Source: RGEC01 sp964475595 (GTDB lineage: Bacteria; Bacteroidota; Bacteroidia; NS11-12g; UBA955). From it: DNA of 64,000 nt. A program made the translations under genes and the position numbers. Where the stretch lies: contig CAYYXG010000002.1 in the NCBI GenBank assembly GCA_964475595.1, positions 168,251 to 232,250 of the forward strand, given 5' to 3'. The notes beneath the pieces are model-generated. The model was not told the origin of the DNA. It worked only from the letters and a program-made list of their open reading frames with translations, and did not search any database. Within the stretch, counting starts at the first letter, position 1. Each line of letters opens with the position of its first letter. Positions 8,158 through 16,806 of this stretch are shown one piece after another.

Positions 8158-10608
8158 TTAGAACTCCACCCTTAGGCGAATATTCAGCCGACGTCCAGTT
8201 AAAAACTCCGGAACCCCATAAACATTGTTTTCTATGTCTTTTACCCAGTTATAGGAAATAACGTTGTTGATGCCCAGTACATTGAATATTTCTAAGCTTA
8301 TCCATGTTTCTTCAATAGATTTTAGGAGACCGCTCTTGGGCCTGTTTTTATCGTTTCGGCTCAGCATTACTTTACTGAAACCCATATCCAGTCTTCGGTA
8401 AGGTGGAATCGCATTAGGTTTGGCTGCATATCGGCCCTGACCATCCAGAAAATAGGGCATGCCCGTACCGATAATCATGTTAAGGTTAAGTCTTATTTTT
8501 GGATTGCCGGGCAACTGATCCTGAAGCATGGCTGCAAAATTGACCCTTCGGTCAGTGGGTCTTCTAAGCCAATCGCTTTGCGCCCGTTCTCCATTCGCTT
8601 GGCTATAGGTGATTTTTTCGCGCGTTTGGAGAACACTGAGCGTAAACCAGCTTTCAAGGCCTTTAATAAATTCACCATTAATTCTGTTGTCTATACCCCA
8701 GGCATAACCCATGCTGCTGTTCTCGGCATAGTAACGAACGCGGATGTTGTCGTAGAGATAGGGGACAAGTCTGTCCAGGTGTTTGTAATACGCTTCGGTG
8801 GTGAATTTGAATTTGCGGCTCCACATATTAATAAATCTGTCTGTGCCTGCTACCAGATGCCATGCCCGTTGTGCTTGTAATTGTCGGTTTAAATTTCCTG
8901 TAAATCCCCGTAATTCTCTAAAATAACCTTGCTGATAATAGCCGCCTGCCGCCAACTTCACAATCATGTCTTTTTTCTTAAGACTATCAGGCAGCAATCG
9001 GTTCTTTTTTCGGTGAGGTTCCCAGCTAAACTGCAGGCGAGGGGTAATGAATGCCTCATTGTTTACCTGCCACCAGTGGCTCCTTAGGCCTACATTCAGC
9101 CACATGTTGCGCTGTTTATCCAGCCGAAATTTATTTTGTATAAAACCTTGAATTCTAATGCTTTTTAATTGATTTCTTGCACTCACCTGATCGTCTAGTA
9201 TGATACTATCCGTAGCAAACCCAAAAGGAGGGATATTGTACATGGCACTGTCATTGTATCGCCATTCTTTATACCGGTCCTGTATTTGTTCGTGGTTTAT
9301 CCTAAATCCATATTTGAAGATATTGCGTTTATCAGGTTTGGTGAATGTGCCAATATGCGAAAAGTTGAGGATACGGCTCTGAAGGCGGTTTCTGCCATGG
9401 TCAAGAAAATAACCGAAACCCAGCGTTTTAAGGGGTTTTCCGTATGTTTTACTGCCCATATCCCGGTCCAGTAAACTGAGCTGATAAGCACCTTCCACAT
9501 CAAAGAGTTCCTGTTCGTAAGTGCCTGTTGCACTAATTATCCATTTGAATTCTTTGCCGGCCTCGGGATTAAATTTAAAAGTAAGCGCTCCCATGGCGTA
9601 GTCGTAATTCATTTGTTCGGCACCGGCCATGCCCACATCCAGCTGGTATGCCTGAGAAACAGTGCCAAACTCAGTTCTTCTGCTTTCAGGTCTTAGTTTG
9701 TAACGGTTTAACGCCAGATTGCCTAAGAACTCTACTTTCCACCTTCGCCAGATTTTTCTGCTAACTAACGTTTGTACGTCAGCAAAATTCATCTGATATG
9801 CCCCTTGCAAATCCAGACTGCCGGTGAGCAGAGAATTGCTGAAGTGTCTTACACCCAGCACTGCCGCAGTTTTTTTGGTTTTGCCTTCTATGGAAAAGCT
9901 ATTGAGCAGCAAACCGGCTGTGGCATTTACCGAAAAGGAGGTGGGCTGTACATACTCCACATCCAGTACACTGCTCATTTTGTCACCGTATTGCGCATCA
10001 AAACCACCGGCACTGAATTTTAGGGTTTTCACCAAATCCGGATTGATAAAGCTCAAACCCTCTTGCTGCCCATTGCTGATGAGCTGTGGTCTGTAAATTT
10101 CTATATCATTCACATAAACCAGGTTTTCGTCATAGTTGCCACCCCGCACACTGTATTGTGACGATAATTCACTATTGCTGTTGGCTCCCAGCGTTTTGAT
10201 TATGGCTTCTATGCCACCGGTGCCGGGATTCATCCGCAAATCCCGAGGCCTGATTTCATCTAAAAACGGGGAATATTCATCCCTACTTTGAATATCTATC
10301 TGGGGCAAGATATCCAATCCTGAACTTTCATATATCACCCTTTCCAATTGAGCAGACCAATCCTTTGGCAATCGGTATCCAAAAATCTTGCGGTTATCCC
10401 TATATCCAAAAATGAGTGGTGTAACGGGTATGCTGAAATCTCCATTATTGTCTGTAACGGCCAGCGTTTCGCCGTTGCTGTTTTTAATGATAATGCCCAC
10501 CCCGGGCTCCCCATTTTTTAGTCTTACTGTAGCGTTAAAGGTGGGCTGCTGCGCATGTAATACCCCGAAAGCACATAGTAACAAAACGAGGCAGGATTTA
10601 TTCAGCAC
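8158..10608 (-). CDS. TonB-dependent outer-membrane receptor
   Basis: Length is 816 residues. A signal peptide (cleavage after LHAQ) precedes a carboxypeptidase-regulatory-like beta domain, about residues 25-70 (GEPGVGIIIKNSNGETLAVT). A plug domain follows, about 120-215 (YSVRGGNYDENLVYVNDIEI, then GGFDAQYGDKMSSVLDVEY). The 22-strand barrel is rich in aromatic strands and ends in Phe. It imports a ligand across the outer membrane using TonB energy; the substrate is not predictable and no SusD partner is adjacent. It starts 31 bp after rpe on the same strand and may be cotranscribed with it. The strong terminator lies just beyond its stop. Confidence 0.93.
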   Translation of the reverse strand: MLNKSCLVLLLCAFGVLHAQQPTFNATVRLKNGEPGVGIIIKNSNGETLAVTDNNGDFSIPVTPLIFGYRDNRKIFGYRLPKDWSAQLERVIYESSGLDILPQIDIQSRDEYSPFLDEIRPRDLRMNPGTGGIEAIIKTLGANSNSELSSQYSVRGGNYDENLVYVNDIEIYRPQLISNGQQEGLSFINPDLVKTLKFSAGGFDAQYGDKMSSVLDVEYVQPTSFSVNATAGLLLNSFSIEGKTKKTAAVLGVRHFSNSLLTGSLDLQGAYQMNFADVQTLVSRKIWRRWKVEFLGNLALNRYKLRPESRRTEFGTVSQAYQLDVGMAGAEQMNYDYAMGALTFKFNPEAGKEFKWIISATGTYEQELFDVEGAYQLSLLDRDMGSKTYGKPLKTLGFGYFLDHGRNRLQSRILNFSHIGTFTKPDKRNIFKYGFRINHEQIQDRYKEWRYNDSAMYNIPPFGFATDSIILDDQVSARNQLKSIRIQGFIQNKFRLDKQRNMWLNVGLRSHWWQVNNEAFITPRLQFSWEPHRKKNRLLPDSLKKKDMIVKLAAGGYYQQGYFRELRGFTGNLNRQLQAQRAWHLVAGTDRFINMWSRKFKFTTEAYYKHLDRLVPYLYDNIRVRYYAENSSMGYAWGIDNRINGEFIKGLESWFTLSVLQTREKITYSQANGERAQSDWLRRPTDRRVNFAAMLQDQLPGNPKIRLNLNMIIGTGMPYFLDGQGRYAAKPNAIPPYRRLDMGFSKVMLSRNDKNRPKSGLLKSIEETWISLEIFNVLGINNVISYNWVKDIENNVYGVPEFLTGRRLNIRLRVEF

Positions 10609-10639
10609 AGATATGAAACGAGTAAGGTTGATTTTTCTT

Positions 10640-11299
10640 TTATGAATTGGCCGTTTTGTGAAGTTGTGCTATGGTTTCCAAAGGATTGCTTGTCGCAAAC
10701 ACCGCATTTCCTGCCACCAATACATCAGCACCGGCTTGCACAAGCGCTGCCGCATTGTTTTCTGAAACGCCCCCATCTACTTCTATGAGGGTATGGCATT
10801 GGTGCTTAAGGATTAGTTCTTTGAGTTCTGCTACTTTTCGGTAGGTGTTTTCAATAAATGCCTGTCCCCCAAAACCCGGATTTACACTCATAATCAGGAC
10901 CAGGTCACAATCGGCTATAATGTCTTTGAGATTGGATACTGGGGTATGTGGATTGAGTGCCACTCCTGCCTTCATTCCCTGTTTTTTAATTTCTGCCAAA
11001 CTTCTGTGCAGGTGCGTGCAGGCCTCATAGTGTACAGTGAGTACCTGTGCTCCCGCTTCTGCAAATCGCTGAATGTAACGGTCGGGCTCTACAATCATAA
11101 GGTGTACATCGAGGGTTTTGGTGGCATGCTTTTTCAGCATATTCATCACTGGAAAACCGAAGGAGATGTTGGGCACAAATACTCCGTCCATAACATCTAC
11201 GTGATACCAGCCGGCATCGCTTTGATTAATCATTTCGCAGTCACGCTGCAGATTGCCGAAATCAGCGGATAGAATCGAGGGTGCTATAATGGCGGCCAT
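10640..11299 (-). CDS. rpe: Ribulose-phosphate 3-epimerase
   Basis: 219 residues, full length for the family. Hallmarks are IAPSILSADFGNL at the N-terminus, HVDVMDGVFVPNISFG with metal and base residues, LVLIMSVNPGFGGQAFI, and VDGGVSENN followed by AGADVLVAGNAVF (phosphate binding). It interconverts ribulose-5-P and xylulose-5-P in the cytosolic pentose phosphate pathway. An exact -7 element sits in the 26-bp spacer after the DUF1801 gene, only 4 nt before the ATG, so rpe probably has its own leaderless transcript in addition to any read-through from fumC-folP. Confidence 0.96.
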   Translation of the reverse strand: MAAIIAPSILSADFGNLQRDCEMINQSDAGWYHVDVMDGVFVPNISFGFPVMNMLKKHATKTLDVHLMIVEPDRYIQRFAEAGAQVLTVHYEACTHLHRSLAEIKKQGMKAGVALNPHTPVSNLKDIIADCDLVLIMSVNPGFGGQAFIENTYRKVAELKELILKHQCHTLIEVDGGVSENNAAALVQAGADVLVAGNAVFATSNPLETIAQLHKTANS

Positions 11300-11303
11300 G
11301 TTG

Positions 11304-11311
11304 CAAAGTTA
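11304..11311 (-). promoter_or_regulatory. -7 promoter element (TAACTTTG) of rpe, leaderless spacing
   Basis: Exact TAnnTTTG on the minus strand, with 4 nt between its last G and the rpe ATG. Transcription would start at or next to the start codon. Confidence 0.6.
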
Positions 11312-11325
11312 AGGATTAATATAAA

Positions 11326-11766
11326 TTAGCGTTTTAATCCTTTTTCATAACACGCAATCCATTCAAAAGGGTCCATTTTACGGCATAAATGACCTATCAG
11401 TTCTACAGGTATATGTTCCGGTTTCTTAAATCGAATGCAGCTTTTTCCCATATCGGGGTTGCGCTGCTGTTGCTTTTTCCATTCGGTAACAAACCAATCC
11501 ATGAGTTCTTCGCTGCCGTATAGCCCCATGTGGTAAATAGCAATGTGTTGTTTTTGGGAGGCAATATTAATAAACGGTAAGGCCAAAGAAGGATTGCAGT
11601 GATAGCCCGATGGATATAGGGTTTTGGGCACAACCCAACCCGGCATTCCATAACTGACAGTTTCCTCAAAACCATGCGGTAAATTCTCGTTAATGGTTTT
11701 CCGAAGTTCCTGCATAACACCGAACCTATCGGGTGAGACTAATTGGTAATATTCGTCAGGTGTCAT
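11326..11766 (-). CDS. DUF1801 / YdhG-like small protein
   Basis: 146 residues starting MTPDEYYQLVSP. The family pattern is visible as LPHGFEETVSYGMPGWVVP, then ASQKQHIAIYHMGLYG and KSCIRFKKPEHIPVELIG, as in YdhG/DUF1801 proteins, which have an iron-chaperone-like fold but no settled function. ATG 11766 overlaps the folP stop in an ATGA arrangement, indicating translational coupling; a longer frame to 11799 would run inside folP. The link to folate synthesis is positional only. Confidence 0.85.
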   Translation of the reverse strand: MTPDEYYQLVSPDRFGVMQELRKTINENLPHGFEETVSYGMPGWVVPKTLYPSGYHCNPSLALPFINIASQKQHIAIYHMGLYGSEELMDWFVTEWKKQQQRNPDMGKSCIRFKKPEHIPVELIGHLCRKMDPFEWIACYEKGLKR

Positions 11767-12554
11767 GCGTTTTCCATGGTTACATACAATTTCAAACATT
11801 CGGAAGCTGCTTTCACATCGTGTACCCTGAGTATATCGGCTCCTTTCATAAGTCCGGCCATGTGCAATGCGGTGGTTCCATTCAAAGCTTCCTCAGGGCT
11901 GGAGTTCAGGGTTTTCCAAATCATGCTTTTTCTGGAAATTCCAATCAGAATGGGTTTATTAAATATGCCAAAGTCTTTTAGTTGTCGTAGAATCTGAAAA
12001 TTGTGTGCCTGTGTTTTTCCAAAGCCAAATCCCGGATCCAAAATCCATTGTTGAATGCCTAGTTTTTCAAATTTGACACTTTTTTGTTCGAAATACGCAA
12101 GAATGGTTTTTACTACATCCTGATAGGTGGGGTTTTCTTGCATGTTTATGGGATTACCTTGCTTATGCATGGCTATGTAGGTAATGCCCGATTGGGCGAT
12201 AAATGCCAACATTTCCGGATCATCATCACCGGCCGAAATATCATTGACAATGCGGACACCCATTTCAACAGCTGCTTTTGCCACTGGGGTGTTGAAGGTA
12301 TCTACACTCATGGTGGTTCCGGGAAAATGTTTTGCTATGGTTTCAATTACCGGGAGGACCCTGTCGATTTCTTCTGCCACAGATACGGGCATTGCACCCG
12401 GTCGCGTACTTTGACCACCAATATCAAGTATATCTGCGCCATCCGTAAGCATTTGCCCAGCCAAATCCTGAACTTTGTGAAGCTGTATTCTGCTGCCCTC
12501 GTAAAATGAATCCGGAGTGGCATTCAGAATGCCCATAATTTTTACATGCCGCAT
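11763..12554 (-). CDS. folP: Dihydropteroate synthase
   Basis: 263 residues. DHPS signatures are present: IMGILNATPDSFYEGS (pterin site I), GADILDIGGQSTRPGA (signature 2, phosphate loop), and TMSVDTFNTPVAKAA. Near the end are LGIQQWILDPGFGFGKT and ILIGISRKSMI. It joins p-aminobenzoate to dihydropterin pyrophosphate in folate synthesis and is the sulfonamide target. It starts 18 bp after the fumC stop, and its stop overlaps the next gene (ATGA), so it is the middle gene of a fumC-folP-DUF1801 operon. Confidence 0.96.
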   Translation of the reverse strand: MRHVKIMGILNATPDSFYEGSRIQLHKVQDLAGQMLTDGADILDIGGQSTRPGAMPVSVAEEIDRVLPVIETIAKHFPGTTMSVDTFNTPVAKAAVEMGVRIVNDISAGDDDPEMLAFIAQSGITYIAMHKQGNPINMQENPTYQDVVKTILAYFEQKSVKFEKLGIQQWILDPGFGFGKTQAHNFQILRQLKDFGIFNKPILIGISRKSMIWKTLNSSPEEALNGTTALHMAGLMKGADILRVHDVKAASECLKLYVTMENA

Positions 12555-12572
12555 GCTGATGCTGGTAATGGC

Positions 12573-13985
12573 CTACTTTATAGACTCGTCGGGGTATCCT
12601 ACCATTTTTTCCGGTTTTACCCATTCATCGAATTGCTCGTTGGTGAGCAGGCCCAGTTCAAGGGCAGCTTCGCGTAGGGTTTTATTTTCCTTGTGCGCTT
12701 TTTTGGCAATTTTGGCTGCATTTTCATACCCGATGTGCGTGTTCAGGGCCGTAACAAGCATCAGACTTTGCTCTACCAGTTGCTGAATACGACTATGGTT
12801 AGGTTCAATGCCCTGTGCGCAGTGGGTGTCGAAGCTAAGGCATGCCTGACCAAGCAAGCGTGCGCTTTGCAGCAAATTGGCAGCGATTACGGGTTTGTAT
12901 ACATTCAACTCAAAATGGCCCTGAGAGCCGGCAAATGATACCGTTACATCGTTACCCATCACCTGGGCACAAACCATGGTAAGGGCTTCGGGTTGTGTAG
13001 GATTTACCTTACCGGGCATAATGCTGCTTCCCGGTTCATTTTCCGGAATGATAATTTCACCGATTCCACTGCGTGGGCCACTACTAATCATTCGAATATC
13101 GTTGGCTATTTTAAAACAACTTACAGCAGCCCTTTTGATGGCGCCGTGCAATTCTACCATGGCATCATGTGCTGCCAGCGCTTCAAATTTATTGGGGGCG
13201 GTAATTATGGGCAGGCCGGTTTCCTCGGCAATAAGCCTGGCAACCAATGCAGCATAACCCTTGGGGGCGTTAAGTCCGGTACCCACTGCAGTTCCTCCGA
13301 GTGCAATTTCAGCAGCAGGAACTAAGGCGCGATTGATGGCCGCAACCCCGTTTTCCAGCTGTGTAACATATCCACTAAACTCCTGACCCAATGTAAGTGG
13401 AGTAGCATCCATGAAGTGGGTGCGGCCAATTTTTACGATATCTTTAAAATCGCGTGATTTATGTTTGAGCGTGGTTTTCAGGGCTTGAATACCCGGCAAA
13501 GTGTAATCCACCACTTGCTTAAATACAGCAATACTCATGGCCGTGGGGAAGGTGTCATTACTGCTTTGGCTCTTATTTACATCATCGTTTGGGTGCAATA
13601 TCTTGGTTTCATCAGTGAGCAACCCACCGCTGAGCACGTGCGCACGGTTGGCAATGACCTCGTTTACATTCATGTTGCTTTGGGTGCCGCTGCCCGTTTG
13701 CCAGATTACTAGCGGAAATTCAGCATCCAGTTTTCCTTCTATAATTTCATCACAAACTGCAACAATAAGATTTTTCTTTTCCTCGCTTAGCACTCCCAGT
13801 TGATGATTGGCTATGGCGGCACATTTTTTTAACACACCAAATGCATGGATGATTTCAACAGGCATACTGCCTTCGGGCCCTATTTTAAAATTATTGCGGC
13901 TACGTTCTGTCTGGGCACCCCAGTAGCGTGTTGCGGGCACCTTTACTTCGCCCATGGTGTCGTGTTCTATGCGAAAAGTTGTCAT
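12573..13985 (-). CDS. fumC: Fumarate hydratase, class II
   Basis: 470 residues, the usual length for class II fumarases. Seen are TGSGTQSNMNVNEV, KSQSSNDTFPTAM, and the superfamily signature GSSIMPGKVNPTQPEALTMV with its catalytic Ser loop. It hydrates fumarate to malate in the TCA cycle without an Fe-S cluster. It heads a minus-strand operon with folP. An exact -7 element lies 16 nt upstream. The product, malate, is also the substrate of the malic enzyme encoded 3 kb away on the other strand. Confidence 0.97.
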   Translation of the reverse strand: MTTFRIEHDTMGEVKVPATRYWGAQTERSRNNFKIGPEGSMPVEIIHAFGVLKKCAAIANHQLGVLSEEKKNLIVAVCDEIIEGKLDAEFPLVIWQTGSGTQSNMNVNEVIANRAHVLSGGLLTDETKILHPNDDVNKSQSSNDTFPTAMSIAVFKQVVDYTLPGIQALKTTLKHKSRDFKDIVKIGRTHFMDATPLTLGQEFSGYVTQLENGVAAINRALVPAAEIALGGTAVGTGLNAPKGYAALVARLIAEETGLPIITAPNKFEALAAHDAMVELHGAIKRAAVSCFKIANDIRMISSGPRSGIGEIIIPENEPGSSIMPGKVNPTQPEALTMVCAQVMGNDVTVSFAGSQGHFELNVYKPVIAANLLQSARLLGQACLSFDTHCAQGIEPNHSRIQQLVEQSLMLVTALNTHIGYENAAKIAKKAHKENKTLREAALELGLLTNEQFDEWVKPEKMVGYPDESIK

Positions 13986-14001
13986 GTTTGATAAACGATG
14001 G

Positions 14002-14009
14002 CAAATTTA
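14002..14009 (-). promoter_or_regulatory. -7 promoter element (TAAATTTG) of fumC
   Basis: Exact TAnnTTTG on the minus strand, 16 nt before the fumC ATG. A weak CTTG at the -33 position (plus-strand CAAG from 14031) is 21 nt upstream. Confidence 0.55.
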
Positions 14010-14284
14010 AGCAGGGAATTTAAGAAACCTCAAGGTTTAAGCGATTTATACTAAAAATCAAAATTGAAAGGATAGGGCTTAGGTATGGAATTAAGTGACA
14101 TTATAAAATTTCATATTGTTAAAAATTTTGATTTATCCAATCCTTAAAATCAGAGCAGGTTCATTTTGTTTAACAATTATTTTTTAGAAAGTCATATTGT
14201 TTAAAACAAAAATATGATTTGATGGTTTAATAAATGTATAACTTGTAATTAATTCTACAATAATACAAATTTAGTAATGAATCG

Positions 14285-14298
14285 ATGACCAATGTCAT
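14285..14298. promoter_or_regulatory. CRP/FNR-type palindrome ATGAC-N4-GTCAT upstream of the kinase gene
   Basis: Perfect 5+5 inverted repeat with a CAAT spacer, matching the TGA-N6-TCA core of CRP/FNR-family sites. Its centre lies about 53 nt before the start expected from the -7 element at 14333-14340. The same core occurs before the small gene at 16807. The likely ligand is the receiver-CRP regulator encoded in this operon, which would mean autoregulation (inference). Confidence 0.55.
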
Positions 14299-14332
14299 AG
14301 GGTGTTTAAAACGAAATAAATGAGGTCAAACC

Positions 14333-14340
14333 TACTTTTG
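14333..14340 (+). promoter_or_regulatory. -7 promoter element (TACTTTTG) of the kinase-regulator operon
   Basis: Exact TAnnTTTG. It leaves an 86-nt leader before the ATG at 14427, unusually long for this window, with room for regulation after transcription starts. Confidence 0.5.
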
Positions 14341-14408
14341 AACCGTCAAATACGCAAAAAGATTGTGGATTATTTTAGCATCAACAAACAGCAATAAAAA
14401 ATATATAT

Positions 14409-14414
14409 AGGAGG
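14409..14414 (+). promoter_or_regulatory. Strong Shine-Dalgarno (AGGAGG) before the kinase gene
   Basis: A full AGGAGG, 12 nt before ATG 14427. Such a sequence is unusual here, where most starts have no purine-rich site. It fits a gene with a true 5' leader. Confidence 0.5.
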
Positions 14415-14426
14415 CCGTTTTTTGAT

Positions 14427-15701
14427 ATGAGTAAGCATGAATATGACAGCGTTGCTACCGATAAAGACATCTGGGATAAAATGTTGGTTTGTGCCTTCCA
14501 GAACGCTCATGAAGCCATGATATTGTGCGATTACAGAGGGAAATTAATGACAGTCAATAACGCCGCTTTGCAATTGTTGGGTTACACATTGTCAGAACTA
14601 CAGAAAATGAGTTTACACCAAATATTCAAAAATAATTTGAATACAGAAGGTAAACTCGCAATTCCCGACTTATTGAATGTGAATGGAAATGACATTCATT
14701 GTATAAAAAAAGACCGGAATGAGTTTCCGGTTCATGTCAGAATGTTCAGTATTAGCACGCCCAAATCGGTGTATGCCTTACTGCTCATCAACGACAGCAC
14801 AACCCCGCTGATTGCCGGTAAAACTTTACAAAGGCGCAATAATGAAATAGCCAGACTCAAAGAGTTGATTACTCAATTAAAAAACCAATCTGAAAGAGCC
14901 CTTAGAGACAGAACCCAGATATTACAGGAAACCGTAGATTCCTTAGTGGAGGTTCAGAAAAAGCTGAGAATTTCCTTAAAAAAAGAAACGGATGCGAATG
15001 AGAAATCTTCAAAATTCGCTTATCTGATTTCGCATGAATACAGAACCCCATTAACGTCTATATTGTCATCTTTAAATTTGATTGAAAAGCATAGTATTCA
15101 TAATCAGTCATTAAACCAATCGCAAAAAATGCATTTGGAAAAGGCCAAACAACAAATTGGACAACTGGTATCTATTTCAGAGGAATTACTGCATATGAGT
15201 ACCAACTCAAATGGTTACCATAAACCCAGGATTACACAGGTGAACCTAACAAACTTCATTGAAGAAGTTTGCCAGCACTGGGAATTTATCAAAGACAGCG
15301 ACATTCAAATAAGAACTTTTGTTCCTCGACAGTTGCAACTTGAAACCAATACAGATCTGTTAAAACAAGTCATGAATAATGTAATAAGCAATGCCATAAA
15401 ATATTCTGATGGAAAAGGCGAGGTTTTAATAGAGTGTGGCGAGGATGACAACTTCTGCTTTATCTCCATTCGTGATTATGGCAGGGGGATACCTAAAGAG
15501 GAAATTCATAAACTTAGCAACGGTTTTTACCGGGCTACCAATGCTACAGGCGTCGATGGCAATGGATTAGGACTATTTATAACTCGCCAATTTCTTGAGC
15601 ATCTTAATGGAAATCTGAAACTTGAAAGTGAACTTAACTTCGGAACATGTGTAACTATTAGACTACCAAAGAGATATGAAGAAAAAAGTATTACTGATTG
15701 A
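14427..15701 (+). CDS. Cytosolic PAS-domain sensor histidine kinase
   Basis: 424 residues with no membrane segment. A PAS domain lies at about 20-130 (EAMILCDYRGKLMTVNNAAL, LLGYTLSEL). A coiled coil (about 140-195) leads to the HisKA H-box SHEYRTPLTS with phospho-acceptor His203. The ATPase domain has an N-box (NVISNAIKYS), G1 (RDYGRGIPKEE) and G2 (GNGLGLFITRQF). It should sense an intracellular signal through PAS and phosphorylate the regulator encoded by the next gene, which starts 26 bp inside its 3' end and so is translationally coupled. The PAS ligand is unknown; a His/Cys-based redox or haem role cannot be read from sequence. Confidence 0.93.
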   Translation: MSKHEYDSVATDKDIWDKMLVCAFQNAHEAMILCDYRGKLMTVNNAALQLLGYTLSELQKMSLHQIFKNNLNTEGKLAIPDLLNVNGNDIHCIKKDRNEFPVHVRMFSISTPKSVYALLLINDSTTPLIAGKTLQRRNNEIARLKELITQLKNQSERALRDRTQILQETVDSLVEVQKKLRISLKKETDANEKSSKFAYLISHEYRTPLTSILSSLNLIEKHSIHNQSLNQSQKMHLEKAKQQIGQLVSISEELLHMSTNSNGYHKPRITQVNLTNFIEEVCQHWEFIKDSDIQIRTFVPRQLQLETNTDLLKQVMNNVISNAIKYSDGKGEVLIECGEDDNFCFISIRDYGRGIPKEEIHKLSNGFYRATNATGVDGNGLGLFITRQFLEHLNGNLKLESELNFGTCVTIRLPKRYEEKSITD

Positions 15702-16734
15702 TGACAATCGTGACGTTAGAGAAAACGTAGCTGAAATTCTAACCCTTTCAGATTATGAGGTCTTTACCTCAGAAAATGGAAAAGAAGGTGTGGAAGTGGC
15801 CCAAAAAACCATGCCCGACATCATTGTATGCGACATTGCCATGCCATTGCTTGATGGTTTTGGTGTTATCCATCTGTTATCGCGTTCGCCGGAAACAGCT
15901 AAAATTCCGGTCATTCTGCTTACTGCCCGAACCGATCGCGACAACTTTCGAAAGGGGATGGAATTGGGTGCAGATGATTTTATCACCAAACCTTTTGAAG
16001 AGGCAGAATTACTCAGGGCCATTGAAGCCCGTCTTAAAAAGCACAATCGTGATAAGGAGAAACGCAATGGCGGTGGAGATGGTTTTCTGGCCCTGATGAA
16101 TGATTCAAGGTCATTGGAAGCCTTTAAAGAGGCAGCAGGAGAAAGTGTAACATTTGATTTTCAAAAAAGAGAATTTATTTACAGGGAAGGAGCACAGCCG
16201 AGGTATGTGTATTTCATTGAATCAGGCAAAGTGAAAACCGTGCTTCTTAGCAACGATGGCAAAGAATTAATGACCGGTCTATACGGAGAGGGTGACATTT
16301 TTGGACATATAGCTATGCTGGAAGAGGCAGAATATACCGAATCCGCTATTGCGGTAGAACCGGTAAAGCTATTTGCCCTAAATAAAGCTGATTTTTTCTC
16401 CCTGCTGGGAACCCATCAAGGGGCATCGGCAAAATTCATTAGAATTATGGCAAGTCAGCTTGTGGAGGCAGAGGATAAACTGCTCAGACTTGCCTATGAT
16501 TCGGTGCGTAAACGGGTGGCTGAAGCGTTGGTGGATGTCTACAGAACGTATTCTCTCAGTAATGGGAAAAAAGAAATTGAAATTTCTCGTCAGGAACTGG
16601 CATCGTATGTGGGCACTGCAACAGAAACCGTCATTCGGACACTTAGTGCATTCAAACAGGAAGGACTTATTAATATTGTCCAAAGTAATATTATTATTAG
16701 AGACCTTGCAGGACTGATAAGAATGAAAAACTAA
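15676..16734 (+). CDS. Response regulator with receiver fused to a CRP/FNR-type DNA-binding protein
   Basis: 352 residues. The receiver, about 1-125, has acidic pair D9/D10, phospho-acceptor D53 (VCDIAMPLLDG) and the KPFEEAE lysine. A cyclic-nucleotide-binding-like barrel follows, about 150-265 (EFIYREGAQPRYVYFIESGK, YGEGDIFGHIAM). A winged HTH_Crp domain ends the protein (ISRQELASYVGTATETVIRT). The recognition helix TETVIR keeps the Glu and Arg that contact the TGA half-site in FNR and CRP. No FNR-type N-terminal Cys cluster is present, so direct Fe-S sensing is unlikely; phosphorylation by the upstream kinase replaces it. Palindromes with a TGA-N6-TCA core flank this operon. The receiver-CRP fusion itself is an uncommon layout. 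Confidence 0.93.
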   Translation: MKKKVLLIDDNRDVRENVAEILTLSDYEVFTSENGKEGVEVAQKTMPDIIVCDIAMPLLDGFGVIHLLSRSPETAKIPVILLTARTDRDNFRKGMELGADDFITKPFEEAELLRAIEARLKKHNRDKEKRNGGGDGFLALMNDSRSLEAFKEAAGESVTFDFQKREFIYREGAQPRYVYFIESGKVKTVLLSNDGKELMTGLYGEGDIFGHIAMLEEAEYTESAIAVEPVKLFALNKADFFSLLGTHQGASAKFIRIMASQLVEAEDKLLRLAYDSVRKRVAEALVDVYRTYSLSNGKKEIEISRQELASYVGTATETVIRTLSAFKQEGLINIVQSNIIIRDLAGLIRMKN

Positions 16735-16751
16735 AAATATGCAATACATCA

Positions 16752-16767
16752 TGTGACAAAAGTCATT
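16752..16767. promoter_or_regulatory. CRP/FNR-type palindrome TGTGA-N6-TCATT before the small gene
   Basis: Contains TGAC-AAAA-GTCA, perfectly symmetrical in its 4+4 core, with the left half equal to the CRP half-site TGTGA. Its centre (16759.5) is about 42-43 nt upstream of the start predicted from the near-consensus -7 element at 16791-16798, which is the classic class II activator position. Confidence 0.6.
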
Positions 16768-16790
16768 TCGCAATATGATGGTTGTATACT

Positions 16791-16798
16791 TAATATTG
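16791..16798 (+). promoter_or_regulatory. Near-consensus -7 element (TAATATTG)
   Basis: One mismatch to TAnnTTTG, 8 nt before ATG 16807, with no TTTG at -33. The palindrome at 16752-16767 occupies that region, as expected for an activator-dependent promoter. Confidence 0.4.
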
Positions 16799-16806
16799 TT
16801 GTGCTC

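Larger units (their letters stand above)
13986..14426. other. 441-bp AT-rich divergent control region between fumC and the kinase gene
   Basis: No plausible coding frame. It contains the fumC -7 element at its left end and the kinase -7 element, a CRP/FNR-like palindrome and a strong Shine-Dalgarno at its right end. A quasi-palindrome at 14192-14217 has a perfect core TTGTTT-A-AAACAA (14197-14209), flanked by TCATA and TATGA. The remainder is AT-rich with short poly-T and poly-A runs and nothing else recognisable. Confidence 0.6.

Noticed and set aside
16753..16806. GTG 16753 as start of the small gene
   Set aside because: The GTG lies inside a symmetric CRP/FNR-like site and the added 18 residues are upstream of the predicted transcript.
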